Part shown: piece after piece, positions 22,247-34,430 of the stretch
Numbering within the stretch: position 1 is the first letter of the stretch
Layout: every line of letters begins with the position of its first letter
Source of the DNA: Scilla litardierei
Taxonomy: Eukaryota > Streptophyta > Magnoliopsida > Asparagales > Asparagaceae
Direction of reading: 5' to 3'
DNA: 64,000 bases
Assembly (NCBI GenBank): GCA_030789695.1
Contig: CM061133.1
Location: 98,723,128-98,787,127, forward strand
Translations under genes and position numbers: made by a program
Notes under the pieces: model-generated
The model's input: the letters and a program-made list of their open reading frames with translations, nothing else
Database searches by the model: none
What the model was told of the DNA's origin: nothing

Positions 22247-23980
22247 TGTTGGATATTGGACTCCCCGGATTTGGTTTTGGATTATGAACAAACATAAATA
22301 TATCGTGAACTAACTCTTTGTGAGCGCAGTTATGGAGATCGTCGCCAAATTCATATGAACATCCAAAGCGACTTCTCAAGACTTCTCAAAGCACGTGATC
22401 GTATGCTTGAAGCTTCGTTGAAGCTCAAGGACGTTGATTGAAGTCATGAAGATTCGATTGAAGCTTTTGAAGACGGTATCGTCAAGTTTTATTTATAGTC
22501 TTCTAGCTTCTTTCGTAGAATGTTAAGCCTTGAGTAGGTCTTACGTTTTAATCTTCATAACGCTCCTATCTTAGAGCTAGGATCTTAGTAGAAGTCCATA
22601 CGAACTTTCCTGAAGCTTCGCGCTTCGATTCGCGACTTCTCGTGCATGTTAGTTGGTTCAAGAAGAAGAACCAACCGACTAGATGGTGATCTAGTCGGTC
22701 GGCAAAGCTTCTTGGACCGACGAGTTTGCCTTCTCAATTCATAGCTCTTTACTGTTTACAGTTAGTCGGTCTACGTTGACTCACCGACCGACTAGTTTGT
22801 GAACTAGTCGGTCAGTGATGCTTCTTAGACCGACTAGTTGAGCTTCTACTGTACATGCCAACTTACTGTTTATCGTTAGTCGGTCAAGGAACGTTTGTCG
22901 ACCGACTAGTTGATGAACTAGTCGGTCAACTTTTGTTCTTGGACCGACTAAATCAATTTGTACTCAGACTATTTGTTTTATCTCTTAGTCGGTCTAAGTT
23001 CACTCACTGACCGACTAGTTGTGAAACTAGTCGGTTGGCAAGTGTTCTTTGACCGACTAGTTCTGTTAGTCTGAACTTCGACATATTCCATGTTCTACCA
23101 TTAGTCGGTTCATGTTGATTAACCGACCGACTAGTTGATGAACTAGTCGGTCGGTGGTTGTTCTTTGACCGACTAGTTTGGTTCAGAATAGAGCCGTTGG
23201 AGCTTTAATTGAAACGTTTTTCTCTCTCTCTTTCCTCTAACCTATAAATACTTGGAGTGCTGCATTCATTGCACTCAAGGCTGATATTAAGAGAACTTTA
23301 GAGATCAAAGAGAAAGCATTCATTCCTCATTCAAAGCTCTTTCATTCCAATCTTGAATCTCTCCTCACTCTTATTTCAAAAGAGAGATTCATTGATTGTG
23401 AGCCTTCCAAGCCAAGTGCTTGATTCTAGGTCACCAACAACCTCATAGCTCTCCATCGCTGATATACATCTTGGAGCTATGGTTTGGTGCCTCTTCATCT
23501 TCCTGAAAATCTGTTTTGCCCTAAATCGTAAGTTTTACTCAAGGCATAGGATTTTTTCTGTAAGAATTTCTATTTCATTTACTTTCATATTGTAAGTTTC
23601 ACTCTCGGTTGTGAGAGTGTGTTTGTGATCCCGGGTTGTGGGAGTCACAATTTCTTTTGTGTATGATTTGACTTGTGAAGGTTTTTCACAAGTATTTCAT
23701 AGTGGAAATCTTGAGTTAGGGTTTCTAACTTGAGTATCTGGAGGGGATCCGGGTGTTTGGGACGTAGGATCACCGGAAACAAGTCGGGAAGACTTGGGTG
23801 GATCTGAACCCAGTAATATCGTTTGTTTGCGATTGTTTCTTTGTTGTCTAACATTTACATTTCCGCATTTCCGCATTATTGGTAGAGTTTGCAAGGTAAT
23901 TAGGAATTATCCTCTTAATTATTTTAAAGTACTATTCACACCCCTCTAGTACTTGTGCAATAGCTTAGCAGGGCATTACA
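22247..23980 (+). repeat. 3' LTR of element A
   Basis: 1734 bp, TGTTGGATATTGG to GGGCATTACA, followed by the attct duplication. It carries the palindrome array (22671-23176), TATA box (23243-23250) and hairpin series. It differs from the 5' LTR by scattered substitutions and a few small indels, which indicates moderate age. Confidence 0.96.
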
Positions 23981-23985
23981 ATTCT

Positions 23986-26116
23986 ATCCACCTTCGAAGA
24001 CGGTACGGATCTGGGGAGCAATCTCAAATTTCAAACAGCTCTCGCAAGAATCCTTTTACGAGGCCTGGAAGAGATTCAAAGACCTCCAACATCAATGCCC
24101 TCATCATGGGATCCAGCCTTGGTACTCGGTGCAGAGTTTTTATAATAGACTGCAGCCCAGCACCAAAATGATAATTGATGCTGCTGCACAAGGCGCCTTG
24201 CTTAACAAGTCTCCTAAAGAAGCCATAGACCTGCTAGAGCATATGGCAGCTAATAATCAGCAGTGGAATGAAGAACGGACCATCGTTATCCGGACCCCCG
24301 AGGTCAAAGCTGCCAGCCATCTAGACTCTCATATTGAGAACTTATGCAAACAGGTGGCCAGAATTGAACAGCGCTTGGATTCCATCCCAGCGACCACTAG
24401 TACCTCTGCTTATCATCCTGCAGAGGATTATGCAGTGCAAGGCTACATTCCTGGTGAGGCACATTATGATGGTGCTGAACTATCTGAGTCTGTACGGTAC
24501 GTCCAAGGAGAGGGACGGAATCAATGGCAGCACCCAGCTGCTAGGAATCATCCGGGGTTTTCTACGGAAACCCAAGTGGAGGGCTGCAACCTCCACAATT
24601 TCAGAGACCGCTACCCCCTCCTCAGCAGCAACAAGGGCAACCATAGAATTAGCAGCAGAGTGGGTTCAGGCCAGCTGGGCCTTACCGACCACCAGGTTAT
24701 CAACTCAATCATCTGCCTAAGCAGGGCTATGCACCGAATCCGCATCGATCCAATCTGGAGGCCACATAGGAAACTTTTATGAGTGGTCAAACCTGGTTCA
24801 ACCAGGACACTTCCGCCCAGTTCAAGAACATAAATACATCGCTCGATGAACTGAGGGGCTAGATGTCCCAGCTTTTGAAGAACCAAGGGAGGTTGCCTTC
24901 GCAACCAGAGCCAAATCCGAGAGCCCAAGCGAATGATGTGGTTTCTGTCACCACACATGGAGGACGAGCGACTGACCCCGTTATGATCCCGGTTGTGAAT
25001 AAGGAGAGAGTCATTGCTGAAGAGGCCGTTGATGACGGTGATAAAGAAGAGGCTACTGAAGAGCCTACAAGGAATGAGGAGAAGGCAGACCCACCATCCA
25101 TCACACCTACAATAACGCCATCTCCCGTTGATGTTGCAAAGAACAAAGCAAGCCGACCTCCCCTGCCATATCCTCAAAGGTTAGCCTTGTCTAAGATAGA
25201 GAAGAAATACTCCAAATTTACTGAATTGCTAAAGGGAATCCAACTAAACATTCCATTCATGGATGCAATCACGGAGATCCCCATCTATGCCAAGTTCTTG
25301 AAGGACCTAATCACAGGGAAGAGGAAGCACGAAGAGATAAAACTCTTGGAGGACTCTACCTCCGTTATAAAGAATCATCTTTCTCGAAAGCTACCGGATC
25401 CGGGAAGCGTCACTGTTCCGTGCTCCATCGGAGGGATGCCCATCAGCGGAGCTTTGATCAATCTAGGGGCGAGCATCAGTTTGATGTCGCTCTCTATATT
25501 TGAGAGATTGCATACCGGAAGCGAATTGGAGCCGACGAATATGTCCATACAGCTTGTGGACCATTCAATCACATACCCGGTAGGCATAGCCGGGGATATC
25601 ATTCTCCAGATACCCCATGGGTTGTGTGTTCCCGTTGACTTTGTCATTATGAACATGCCAGAGGGGGGCTCCCAGCTTGTACTTGGCCGTCCCTTCATGG
25701 CGCCGATCGAAGACTTGATTGATGTACGAGAAGGGACTCTCTCGTTGAACATGGGCAACATCGAAGCTGAGTTCAGGCTGCAAAAGCCAATGAAGGAATA
25801 CATTCATGAGGAAGGAGCCAGCTACTTCGAGCTCCTGGAAGATGAAGCTGTAGGAGATTTCACTTCTGAGAGGGTCATGAAGAACCCAATGAGAACAAGA
25901 GTTGACGATGACGGTGACCCAACCTACCAAAAAGCGGTCACCGCCTATATCCGAGTGTTGGATGATGAGTTTTGGAACCGTTCTCCACATTATGAAGAGC
26001 CGGAAGCCGTAGGTTATGCAAGGGAGAAGCTTGAAATAGACGGATATCAAATACCACTAGATTGTGCCATTGGCAAGAACGAAGAGAAAATTCCACGTGC
26101 TCCAAACGACTATTGA
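23986..26116 (+). pseudogene. G gag 3' part and aspartic protease, broken
   Basis: After element A, gag resumes with YPPSKTVRIWG, FYEAWKRFKDLQHQCPHHGI and FYNRLQPSTK, typical of Athila gag. Stops occur near 24780 and at 24845, with a frame change before 24863. The last frame (24863-26116, 417 residues) has a linker, the conserved RLALSKIEKKYSKF-LLKGIQLNIPFMDAI segment and the retroviral-type aspartic protease. The protease active-site triplet, normally D-L/T/S-G, reads INLGAS: codon 25460-25462 is AAT, so the catalytic Asp is Asn. LVLGRPFM near 25680 is the conserved second protease motif. The frame ends at 26116 with no RT after it. It is inactive by mutation and by the insertion. Confidence 0.9.
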
Positions 26117-26422
26117 TAAATCAAAGGGAATCGAGCTCATAACTCAAAACGACCGCTTATTGAGAGGCAACTCAATCTTTTAGACCATGAATTTTTTTTC
26201 AATTTCTTATTTTTTTTCCTTTATTTATTTAAGAAAACCAAACAAAAACATTATTTATTTCCCGTAAAACTACAAAATCATAAAAATTTGATGAGTTCTT
26301 CCTATTTACAGGTTGAACGTGAGGGGGCACGCAAATTGACGTTTTAAACGGAAGAAAGTTGGAGGAGAGCAGCAATTTTGAAGAGCAGATCAAAGAAAAG
26401 AGGCAAAAAGAAGATACAGCTT
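26117..26422 (+). other. Short gap between protease and internal array in G
   Basis: This is the place where pol would be expected in an autonomous element. It holds only AT-rich non-coding sequence (runs of T and A near 26190-26260). Confidence 0.7.
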
Positions 26423-26764
26423 CTCGACCGAGCAGTCACTCTGCTCAGTCGAGCAGCACAGGCACGAGAAAGATGAGCAAAACAGCGTTCTGTCTACGCG
26501 GGCCGAGCATCCTATGCTCGGTCCGAGCAACGAGTTGCTCGGCCCAAGCAGTCGCTTACTCGGTCGAGTAGCATAGGCTCATGAAGATTGGGAGAAAACA
26601 TCACTCTGTCTGCATGGCCCGAGCATACCCTGCTCAGTCCGAGTGATGATCTGCTCGCCCGAGCATCATGCTGCTCGGTCGAGCACGCGAGGGAGTACTC
26701 TTAAACTATTTATATTTTTTTCGTGTTCGACTCGGCCCGAGCACCTATGTTGCTCGACCGAGTC
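26423..26764 (+). promoter_or_regulatory. Internal GCTCGGTCGAGC array 1 of G
   Basis: Repeated CTCGACCGAGCAG, GCTCGGTCGAGC and GCCCGAGCA units match the LTR cluster. It sits right after the protease and upstream of the third ORF. A promoter role is inferred from the parallel in A and B. Confidence 0.7.
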
Positions 26765-26796
26765 AGTCCACCTTATTTTTTGCGGGGCCCACTTCG

Positions 26797-26827
26797 AAAC
26801 GAGTTGGGTTTTTAACCCAACTCGTTT
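26797..26827. other. Perfect 14-bp inverted repeat
   Basis: AAACGAGTTGGGTT pairs perfectly with AACCCAACTCGTTT across a 3-base loop, at the right edge of array 1. It is a strong potential hairpin with a different sequence from the array palindromes. Confidence 0.85.
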
Positions 26828-27007
26828 TCATTTTCACCCTAACGCGATCAAATTTACCCTAATCTACCCTAAATCACTGCCCGAGCACTTTCACCCCCTA
26901 CTTGATCTCCCTAGCCGCCGCCATCCTCTGCCTGTTTCGTCGACTGCACCGCCCATCTCCCCCTCTTCAGTTAGTTCCTCTCGCTATCTCTTCGCCTCTC
27001 TTCGCCT

Positions 27008-27057
27008 CTCTCTCTCTCTCTCTCTCTCTCCCCCCCCCCCCTCTCTCTCTCTCTCAC
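27008..27057 (+). repeat. CT-rich simple repeat
   Basis: A (CT)n tract broken by a C run lies between the two internal arrays of G. CT tracts also follow the arrays in A and B. Confidence 0.9.
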
Positions 27058-27248
27058 CCCCTCCTCTTTTCTAATCGACGACGGCCACCGCCAACACCGT
27101 CGGCGCCGCAGCTGCCGACGACGTCACCCACTCAAATCCCCCGACGACCCCCCATCCTCCTTCGTCTTTCCCCCTCCTCTCTCATCGCGCCACACAAAGC
27201 ATCCCACTCCATCGCAAATCGTCGATGCCCTAGGGCACGATCCCCACT

Positions 27249-27520
27249 GCTCGATCGAGCACCCACGGTGCTCGACCGAGTAGCTGATCCACTCCCCACC
27301 ATGCCGCCCATGATGATCGAGCACACTGGCGACTCGGTCCGGACTCCCCCAACGAGCTGAACTGCTCGACCGAGCAGTATAACTGATCGGGGCCGAGCAG
27401 CGCCAAACTCAACTCGACATTGCACAAGCTCGACCGAGCAGTATAGCTGCTCAGCCCGAGCACATCCAAACTTAGAATTCTATTGCTCGACCGAGCACTA
27501 GACTTGCTCGGTCGAGCAGA
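27249..27520 (+). promoter_or_regulatory. Internal GCTCGGTCGAGC array 2 of G
   Basis: Further copies of GCTCGATCGAGC, GCTCGACCGAGCA and GCTCGGTCGAGCA lie about 190 bp before the third-ORF ATG (27712). A TATA-like ttatatacc is near 27678. Confidence 0.65.
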
Positions 27521-27711
27521 TGCATATTCACCATATCCTTGATTTTCATAAACTGACGGCTTATTGGTTTCAACTTCAGGTACGATTTGCCTACGTCAAC
27601 TTACACAGGGATTAGCTTGGGGAGATCTTTGCATTCGCATCGCTCGCTCAGTCGGTACACCCTTTCCTCTATTTAATTTATATACCGACGTATCATATTG
27701 CCATCTCCACG

Positions 27712-30003
27712 ATGGTCCACACTCGAGGAGCCGTCACCCCTCCCATTCGTGGGAAGAGGCCGACTCCTGGAGCCTCCTCTTCCCGACCCACACGTCACGC
27801 TCGCCTCACCACTACCGTGCCTATCCCCACCACTACCATCCCCACCACTACCACACCTATCACCACCACCACTATACCCACCACCTCTGCACCTATCCCT
27901 ACCACCTCTGCACGTATCCCCACCACTGCACCCACTGCCCCTCCATCATCACCCCCATACCCTGCCCCTACCAAGGACACTCTACCAGCACGTCTACAGA
28001 CATACGACATCACTTTTCGAGACGACGCACACCGCGAGCGCTTCGTTAGGCTCTCGCAGCACCGTCTCATCCCTGTATTGTTCATAGACGTGCCCACCCT
28101 CTGATCCCTTGGACTCTTGCAATGAGTCCATTGTCTCTACCGCACGATCGGATTCGATCGGCTTCGATCATCTCCTAGCCGTCCACGCCCCCACGTACTC
28201 CCACATTGCCTTGGAGGCTCTTAGCTCCATCACCCGCACCCCAGCGGGTGATGGCATCACCTTCCGCCTCATGGATCACGATTGCATGATTACATACGCC
28301 ATGATCCATGACCACTTCCACTTCCTAGCTATCCCTGAGCCCAGAGCCGCCTTCTCCCCACACTACGACATTGACACATTCGATACTCTAGCTTTTTGGC
28401 ATCGTATTTCAGGCCTAGATCCTACCGCCCTAGCCAGGCGAAGGCATCATGCATCATGCATCCCTGCCTTCGTTACGCACAGAGATACCTAGCCACTACC
28501 ATATTTTGCATGCCAGAGGTCGGGACCATGTCCCTACCAGAGCTTACCCACCTTATGGGCATGACCCGTCCGATGCGCTTTCACCCAGATGGTTCCCTTC
28601 GCCCTTTCATGCTTTCAGACACAGCCCACTGGTTGTGTCATCGCCGTCTGTAGACTGCTACCACCCACTTCTTCACCGACATCTGCTGTGGCGGATTCTT
28701 TACTATTTTTGCATGGATGCTAGATATCCACATCCCCGATGACCTGGCGACCCCGGTTGGCCCCACTCACTTGACTGTATCTGTGCTAAAGCATATGCAT
28801 ATCATCAGACCTTATAGGGACCGTCACTGGACATACCTCGTTGGCACGCACCATACACCCCACCTCGTGCTTCCTGCCATTCACCTCACACACATTGCAC
28901 CTGTCCAGCTGAGCTGGATGATTCCTAGGGTTGAACCACTTCCAGCCCTTCACGTACTCGAGCCCCCAGGAGCACCCGTTGAGGCAGTCGCTGATGACCC
29001 GGTACCACACTCTGTTGAGTACGATGAGCACGACCTTGTAGCCCTTGTGGCCGTACTTCCGGCTCCACCTTTGTACACACCTCGCTCAGGAGGCACTACT
29101 TCTTCTACATCTGCCTCTTCCACCTCCACCTCTGTCGAGCTATCAGGGACTGTCACCACCTCCTGCCCCGTTGCCCCTTCCTCTGTTTCTTCTATACCCG
29201 TGCTGGAGGGCACTGATATCCTGTCTGCTCCCGATCTTACAGATTTAGACTATACTGAGCACGACCCAGCCCCCCCTCTTCTTCCTCTCATGGACCTCAT
29301 TACTTCACTTCTGATCTCTTTAGGTCCCCACATTCCCCTCTCTGGCACCACTTCGTCACCATCAGTGGCCATCCTTACAGAGAGCGTCTCGACGTCTGTC
29401 CACACTTCTGTGTCGACGACTGCTCTTTCTTCAGCCGCTGCTGAGATCCCTTCGAGCACACCCTCTCCGACTTTCCAGCCTAGGCACCGTGCATCACCTG
29501 CACGGGACCGTTTTACGAGAGTGGTGTCTCACGGTTCTCGTCCTCCCTTCGGCTCTCGCACTACAGACTCCCGTCTTGCAGCGTTGGAGAAGTCGACTTC
29601 TTTGCTCCGACGAGATTTTGACGCCTTCGTATGCTCGACGGTGACACATCACGAGAGATTCGAGGCGGACCTGGCCTCCATTATTGACTTACTTCGGACA
29701 CGTGGCCCACCACCAGTGATCCTAGCACACGCCCCACCACCCCGGCCAGCCACTATGACTACCCTTGCACCACTCAGTGCTCCACATTCACAGGCTTCTG
29801 CAGAGCCTACTTCTTCCACATCTGAGTCGGTTGTCACAGTAGATCCCACTTCTGCCATAGTGCTATTTTCCGCTGCGTCTTCCTCCACCACCACTAATCT
29901 CCCCACTAACCCACCTGTCGAGCCCCAGATAGATCCTCCCACTTTACCTGGTTCACAACAGTGGGATCCATCACCATCTCCAGAGGGTGGTGCCGTTGCT
30001 TGA
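27712..30003 (+). pseudogene. ATHILA-type third ORF of G, broken
   Basis: From ATG 27712 the reading has a basic, Thr/Pro-rich N-terminus (RGKRPTPG, TTTIPTTT repeats), then QTYDITFRDDAHRERF, LEALSSITRT-GDGITFRL and FDTLAFWHRISG, the layout of Athila/ATHILA ORFs. A frame change at 28102-28109, another between about 28396 and 28492, and a TAG at 28651 break it. The long open last part (28717-30003) holds a Ser/Thr/Pro-rich stretch and a coiled-coil-like segment (SRLAALEKSTSLLRRDFDAF, HHERFEADLASIIDLLR). I see no clear signal peptide or membrane helix. The layout (basic N-terminus, folded centre, helical C-part) parallels the third ORF of A. The function is unknown. Confidence 0.75.
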
Positions 30004-31706
30004 TTTTGTCCCTACCCACTTTTTGCCTCCTCCATATTATTTTGTGCCCATATGTCTATTCGGGGCCCTAATCTTAGATAGCTTGGGGGTGGATCCACAC
30101 ATGCATCATTTTTCTTCATCATTGCATCATGCCATGTTTTTACTTCTTTTTGCACAGTTTTTATTTTTTTTTATCCATCCACCCACCCACCCTATTTAGC
30201 ATCATCTCCCGCCTGCTAGCGTTTTCTCAGCAGTGTGGACACTGCTGCGTTTAGCTTGGGGGATAAGCACTACCGCTTTATTTTTCATTTTTCTTTTATG
30301 TTCTCCTCCCTTTTCCAGCTTTTTAGTTTACTTTTCCACCCCCTTTTCACTTCATTATCCTTTTTCTCATTCTGCATTATGTTTTCTTTTTTTGCCATGC
30401 ATGCATCCCTCTTTTCAATTTGATGTTTTCTCCGCCTTTTTTTCCTTTTTATACTAAGGATGTTCTGTATGATGATACTTCTCGTAGCCCTTAGTAGTTA
30501 CTCGTGATGCTTACTATCTTATGACATGCTATTAGGGTAGTTTCAGTTTTACTTTCTATATGCGTGCATATTCTTTTGCCGATCTATCTGATTTAATGCC
30601 TGAAATGAATTGAAAATCAAATGCATGAATTAGTATCTAGTATTTGCTATGTTGGGTAATGCACCTAGGTTCACGCATCACTAGAACACTTGGAGCATCT
30701 GCTTTATATCTTATTCACTTCTGTTTGCATGTTTGATTTCACGGTGCTTATTATTGCATGCTTTTTCAGTGTTCATCTATATGAATGAAAATATACATGC
30801 TAGTTATGAGTTTAGTTAGAGTATTATCTTATTAAACCGTTGTGCACCTCTTACGAGTGAACCGAGAGATTCATTATTTTCCTTCTCCACATATCCTTAT
30901 ATAGTTCTCTACATATCAGTTGGTTACACCCCTACGGCTATCCTTACCGCATCTCACTTCCCAAACCCAGAAAGAAAAGTATAGCTTCTAAATGTAATGA
31001 AATGAAAAAAAGAAAAAAAAAGAATGTATATACATATATGTGAAAAAGAAAAGAAAAAGAAAGAAAATAAAGGAATAAAATTGTTTTGTATCCTTTCATT
31101 AGAAGCTATCACATATACTGGGAAAATGACAAAAAAATTCCATATCCTATTCCTAGATGTGATGCCTCAAGCTAAGCTTGGGGGGTGAACCAACTGATCA
31201 TATGAGTGAGTATGACATTAGAGTGGAGACGGTGCATAACGAGGAGATTTGATAATACTTAAACTTTACGAAACACTTTAGTTTTTGGATATTTTTCGTG
31301 ACTCGAAATGAATAATTGAATAGCATGACCCGTTCCATTCTCTACTGCATGATGTGTGATTTCTATATGCTCCATGTGTCTCTGTGATAGAAAAGTGCAT
31401 TGCCAACTCCTTTTATACTAGACTCTACGGACTGCATGAGATTGATATGAGTTGATGACATTATTTTAGTAGATCCCTATCTTTTGTCAATATTGCATGC
31501 TAGGCATATGATCTGTGAACTTGAAAGTACCACTAGCATGTATTTTTACTGTTAGGAGCATCGTGATTTACCACTCGGGCTCGAGATCTGATTGAACAAC
31601 CTTAGCACCCTCCACCCATTTTCATTCACTTTTGTTCTTATTTTTATTTCTTTTTTTTCGGCATACCTAGTATTCGTCTTCCTTGAGGACGAGTAAGAGC
31701 TAAGCT
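30004..31706 (+). other. 3' non-coding region of G with repeated polypurine-like motifs
   Basis: No gene is seen. The motif AGCTTGGGGG occurs at 30080, 30253 and (AAGCTTGGGGGG) 31174, and again as the true polypurine tract at 41289. A purine-rich stretch of mostly A and G is at 30998-31076. The end (cttgaggacgagtaagagct, near 31682) is the usual sequence before the Athila/Tat polypurine tract. C inserted inside the aagct of the tract. Confidence 0.75.
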
Positions 31707-31922
31707 TGTAAGGACCGTCTACCTCGCAATACTAACAACAAACACTCTAGAAGGGGGTGAATAGAGTAATGGCAATAAATTGTGTAATTAAAATTAAACT
31801 TACAAATGCGGAATAAAAAGTGCAAGAGGAATTAATCAACACAATCAATCCAAACGCAAACACAAGATTTTACCATCGTTCCCCAAACTTGGGTACGTCC
31901 AGCCACACCAATATCCACTATA

Positions 31923-32142
31923 ATTCTCGCACAGAGAAGTGAATACAATCTCTCACACAGAGATACCTCATATAGAGGATTTAGGATTCCCACAAAGAGA
32001 TATCCAAGCTTTCACACAGAAAGACTAATGCTCTCACACAGAGAGACTCAAACTCTCACACAGAGAGATCTCCACCAACCCTCACACAGAAGGTTATACT
32101 CTCACACAGAGAGTATCTAGCTCTCACACAGAAAGCTAGGGT
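31923..32142 (-). other. Ten-hairpin series with constant loop and varying stems in C LTR
   Basis: On the + strand the loop ACACA recurs with stems that change on both sides: TTCTC/GAGAA, CTTTC/GAAAG, CTCTC/GAGAG (twice), ATACTCTC/GAGAGTAT, AACC/GGTT, TAGCT/AGCTA, and CCTC/GAGG with loop ATATA. About ten units occur in 220 bp. They lie downstream of the TATA box, in transcribed LTR sequence. The right LTR repeats them at about 36813-37025. Confidence 0.85.
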
Positions 32143-32501
32143 TTCAAAGAAATAACAAAGTAAAACAAATACTCTTACCTATGGATTGAGATGAACTTAC
32201 TCATAAATGAATGCAAGGCATGGAAGAGGATCTCCAAGTGATGAGATTTGCTAGATTTGCACTTGGATGATTTCCCTTGAGCTTGACTTCAATGCATGAA
32301 GAGGAGAAAGAGCTCTAAGAGGGAAATGAGAGAGTTTGAGAGTGGCTTAATTAAACTCTAATGATTTTCAATAGCATCAACCAGTTCTAGAGATATCAGC
32401 ACAACCATATATATAGGAACCCTATATCAACCCTCAAACCCCAAGAAAACTGCCATCAGCCCAAAGCTGTAACCGCTAGAAACAGGGCAAAAACGACATC
32501 A

Positions 32502-33030
32502 ACAGTCGACTGATGATCAAAAGACAGTCGACTGATCAACGGCTAGAAAATATACAACAGCTATAATCTGAGCCAGGACAGTCGACTGAAGAAGACAATA
32601 CAGTCGACTGAAAACAGGACATGCGCCTGTAAATCCTTCAGCAGGCGACTGCTGCAGGGGATGGAATAAAACAGAGAGCTGCACTCTTTCTCCAGATAAG
32701 CACACAGGCGACTGATGTCAATAATACAGTCGACTGTCAAATAGTCAGGCGACTGTAATTCCTTCATCAGTCGTCTGCTGTATAAGATGGAGAAAAGACA
32801 GAGAGATGCAGAGATTGCACTTACGCTACACAGACGACTGTTGGCCAATTCCCAGGCGACCGTAAATCTACAGACGACTGTAAACTGAGCAACAGTCGAC
32901 TGTGTGTAAAGCTCAAGTTTGAGTCAATTGAAATATTGACTTGAGCAGTGCATATCAGTCGACTGTAGAAGGATCCACAGGCGACTGGAAATCACCCAGT
33001 CGATTGTTATTCCTTCAGCAAGCGACTGAT
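32502..33030 (-). repeat. CAGTCGACTG palindrome array in C LTR (left copy)
   Basis: About 20 units of CAGTCGACTG and one-base variants (CAGGCGACTG, CAGACGACTG, CAGTCGTCTG) occur, often two per 35-50 bp. On the minus strand they lie upstream of the TATA box. The right copy is at 37391-37667 and 40646-40846, split by S2. Confidence 0.92.
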
Positions 33031-33471
33031 GGAGAGCCAGAGACTCCAAATGAGTCTTTGTACAAGATGAACCTATTGGGTTGGATTCTATGATAATCAT
33101 AAGGCTCACTAAGATGGTTAGATGCATATGCATGTATGAGTAGACCATCTAACAAGGCATTACATTAACCTAGACTCAAAGAGAGAGAAAGTAATAAAGT
33201 AAATATTACATGGATTACATTGCTTTTCTTAGAGTCTAAGTCTTCAATCTTGATGCATTGATTCTCCCCATCATCTCCAAGCTTTGGCACCCCTTGAGTC
33301 CAAGCTTTGGCCCTTCTCCACTTGATGTCCATCCTTGCACCAAGTGATTAGTCTCCAAGAAAGATATTCTAGGAATGAAACTGTGAGACTAAAACATAAG
33401 AGTCATTAGCAATAACATAATGTTGTGATCATCATCAAAATAAGATTGGTATGAAACACCAATACTGAACA

Positions 33472-34430
33472 ATCTCCCCCTTTTTTATGATGACACACAT
33501 TATGTAAAACACAAAGAATTAAAGCACAATGCTAATGAGCTCCCCCTACTTATATGCACCAATTATACAATGAGCTACACAATAGTAAATACTCATTCTA
33601 CCAAATAAGATCATGATGACATATAATAGGCATGGATTACATAAACCAATTGTAATGGACAATATCATGCAAACATGAATGGTTTATACAATCTCATATA
33701 TCTCTCCCCATAGATCTTATATCTCTCCCCATAGATATATCTCTCCCCAAATGCATATGTATGAAATACAAGAAGTAAATTTACATAATGCATATAGCTC
33801 TCCCCCTTGACATCGTCAAAAAGGTGGACATCAACAATATCCCCCTTTGTCATCTTCATCAAGATGTGACAATATGCAAGAAATAAGGAGATGTATCATA
33901 CCAAATTAAAAATTTAGTGGGTATCAATTCACTATCCCATGCTCCCCCTAGATAATAGAAATGGTCAAGTTTTGACTTCTAGGATCTAATACCAATTATA
34001 AAGAAGGAGATTAGCAATCTCTAACAATTGAGGTAAATATCAATTGTAGAAAAAGAATCTTGAAAAATAATCCTTTTTATAAATTGATGAACAAATAATG
34101 GAGCCATGGGCCTAAAAGTGTATCAAAGCAATAGATATGGAAAAATCAAGCTTCAAAGATACACAAAAAATATTGCCAAAACAAATATAACATAAAACAT
34201 GTTGACAATAAACAATAGGTTTGGTTTGAGACCAAAAATAACCAATTGTAAGTAATGATCTCAAACATCCCCTGAAATGAGAGTTAAAATATGTTTCTAA
34301 AATATTTTAAACATATAACATATTAACTCCCTCATGGACATACACATGGATCAAAAATGCATGCATGTCAACAAAAACCCCAAGATTCCCATTTTCATGA
34401 AAAGAATAAATTTGAAAGTATTTTTCAAAA
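33472..34430 (-). other. C 3' region with multiple polypurine tracts
   Basis: No pol and no ORF are present. On the minus strand the true tract (aaaaaagggggagat) abuts the LTR at 33472-33487. Further GGGGGAG or GGGGAG tracts lie near 33541, 33711, 33728, 33743, 33801, 33841 and 33941. This keeps the Sirevirus multi-tract signature although pol is gone. Confidence 0.8.

Larger units (their letters stand above)
9284..23980 (+). mobile_element. Sirevirus-type Copia element A, complete with both LTRs
   Basis: A is bounded by LTRs 9284-11018 and 22247-23980 and flanked by the 5-bp duplication attct (9279-9283 and 23981-23985). Inside are a primer site, gag, pol in the Copia order protease-integrase-RT-RNase H, a palindrome array, a third ORF, several polypurine tracts, and solo LTR S1. 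Without S1 it is about 12.3 kb. The gag coiled-coil/CFMA region, the LDSGCSKHMTGD protease site and the repeated GGGGGAG tracts point to the Sirevirus (Maximus/SIRE) lineage. Frameshifts and stops in gag and pol make this copy non-functional. Confidence 0.93.
31707..33471 (-). repeat. 3' LTR of element C
   Basis: 1765 bp. On the minus strand it starts TGTTCAGTATTGG after the polypurine tract and ends GGTCCTTACA. It carries the CAGTCGACTG array (32502-33030), a TATA box on the minus strand (about 32415-32408) and the hairpin series (31923-32142). Confidence 0.93.

Noticed and set aside
27564..28087. Frames overlapping the start of the G third ORF
   Set aside because: Other frames of the same CCAC/ACC-rich sequence; the frame with the ATHILA-type continuation is the one from 27712.
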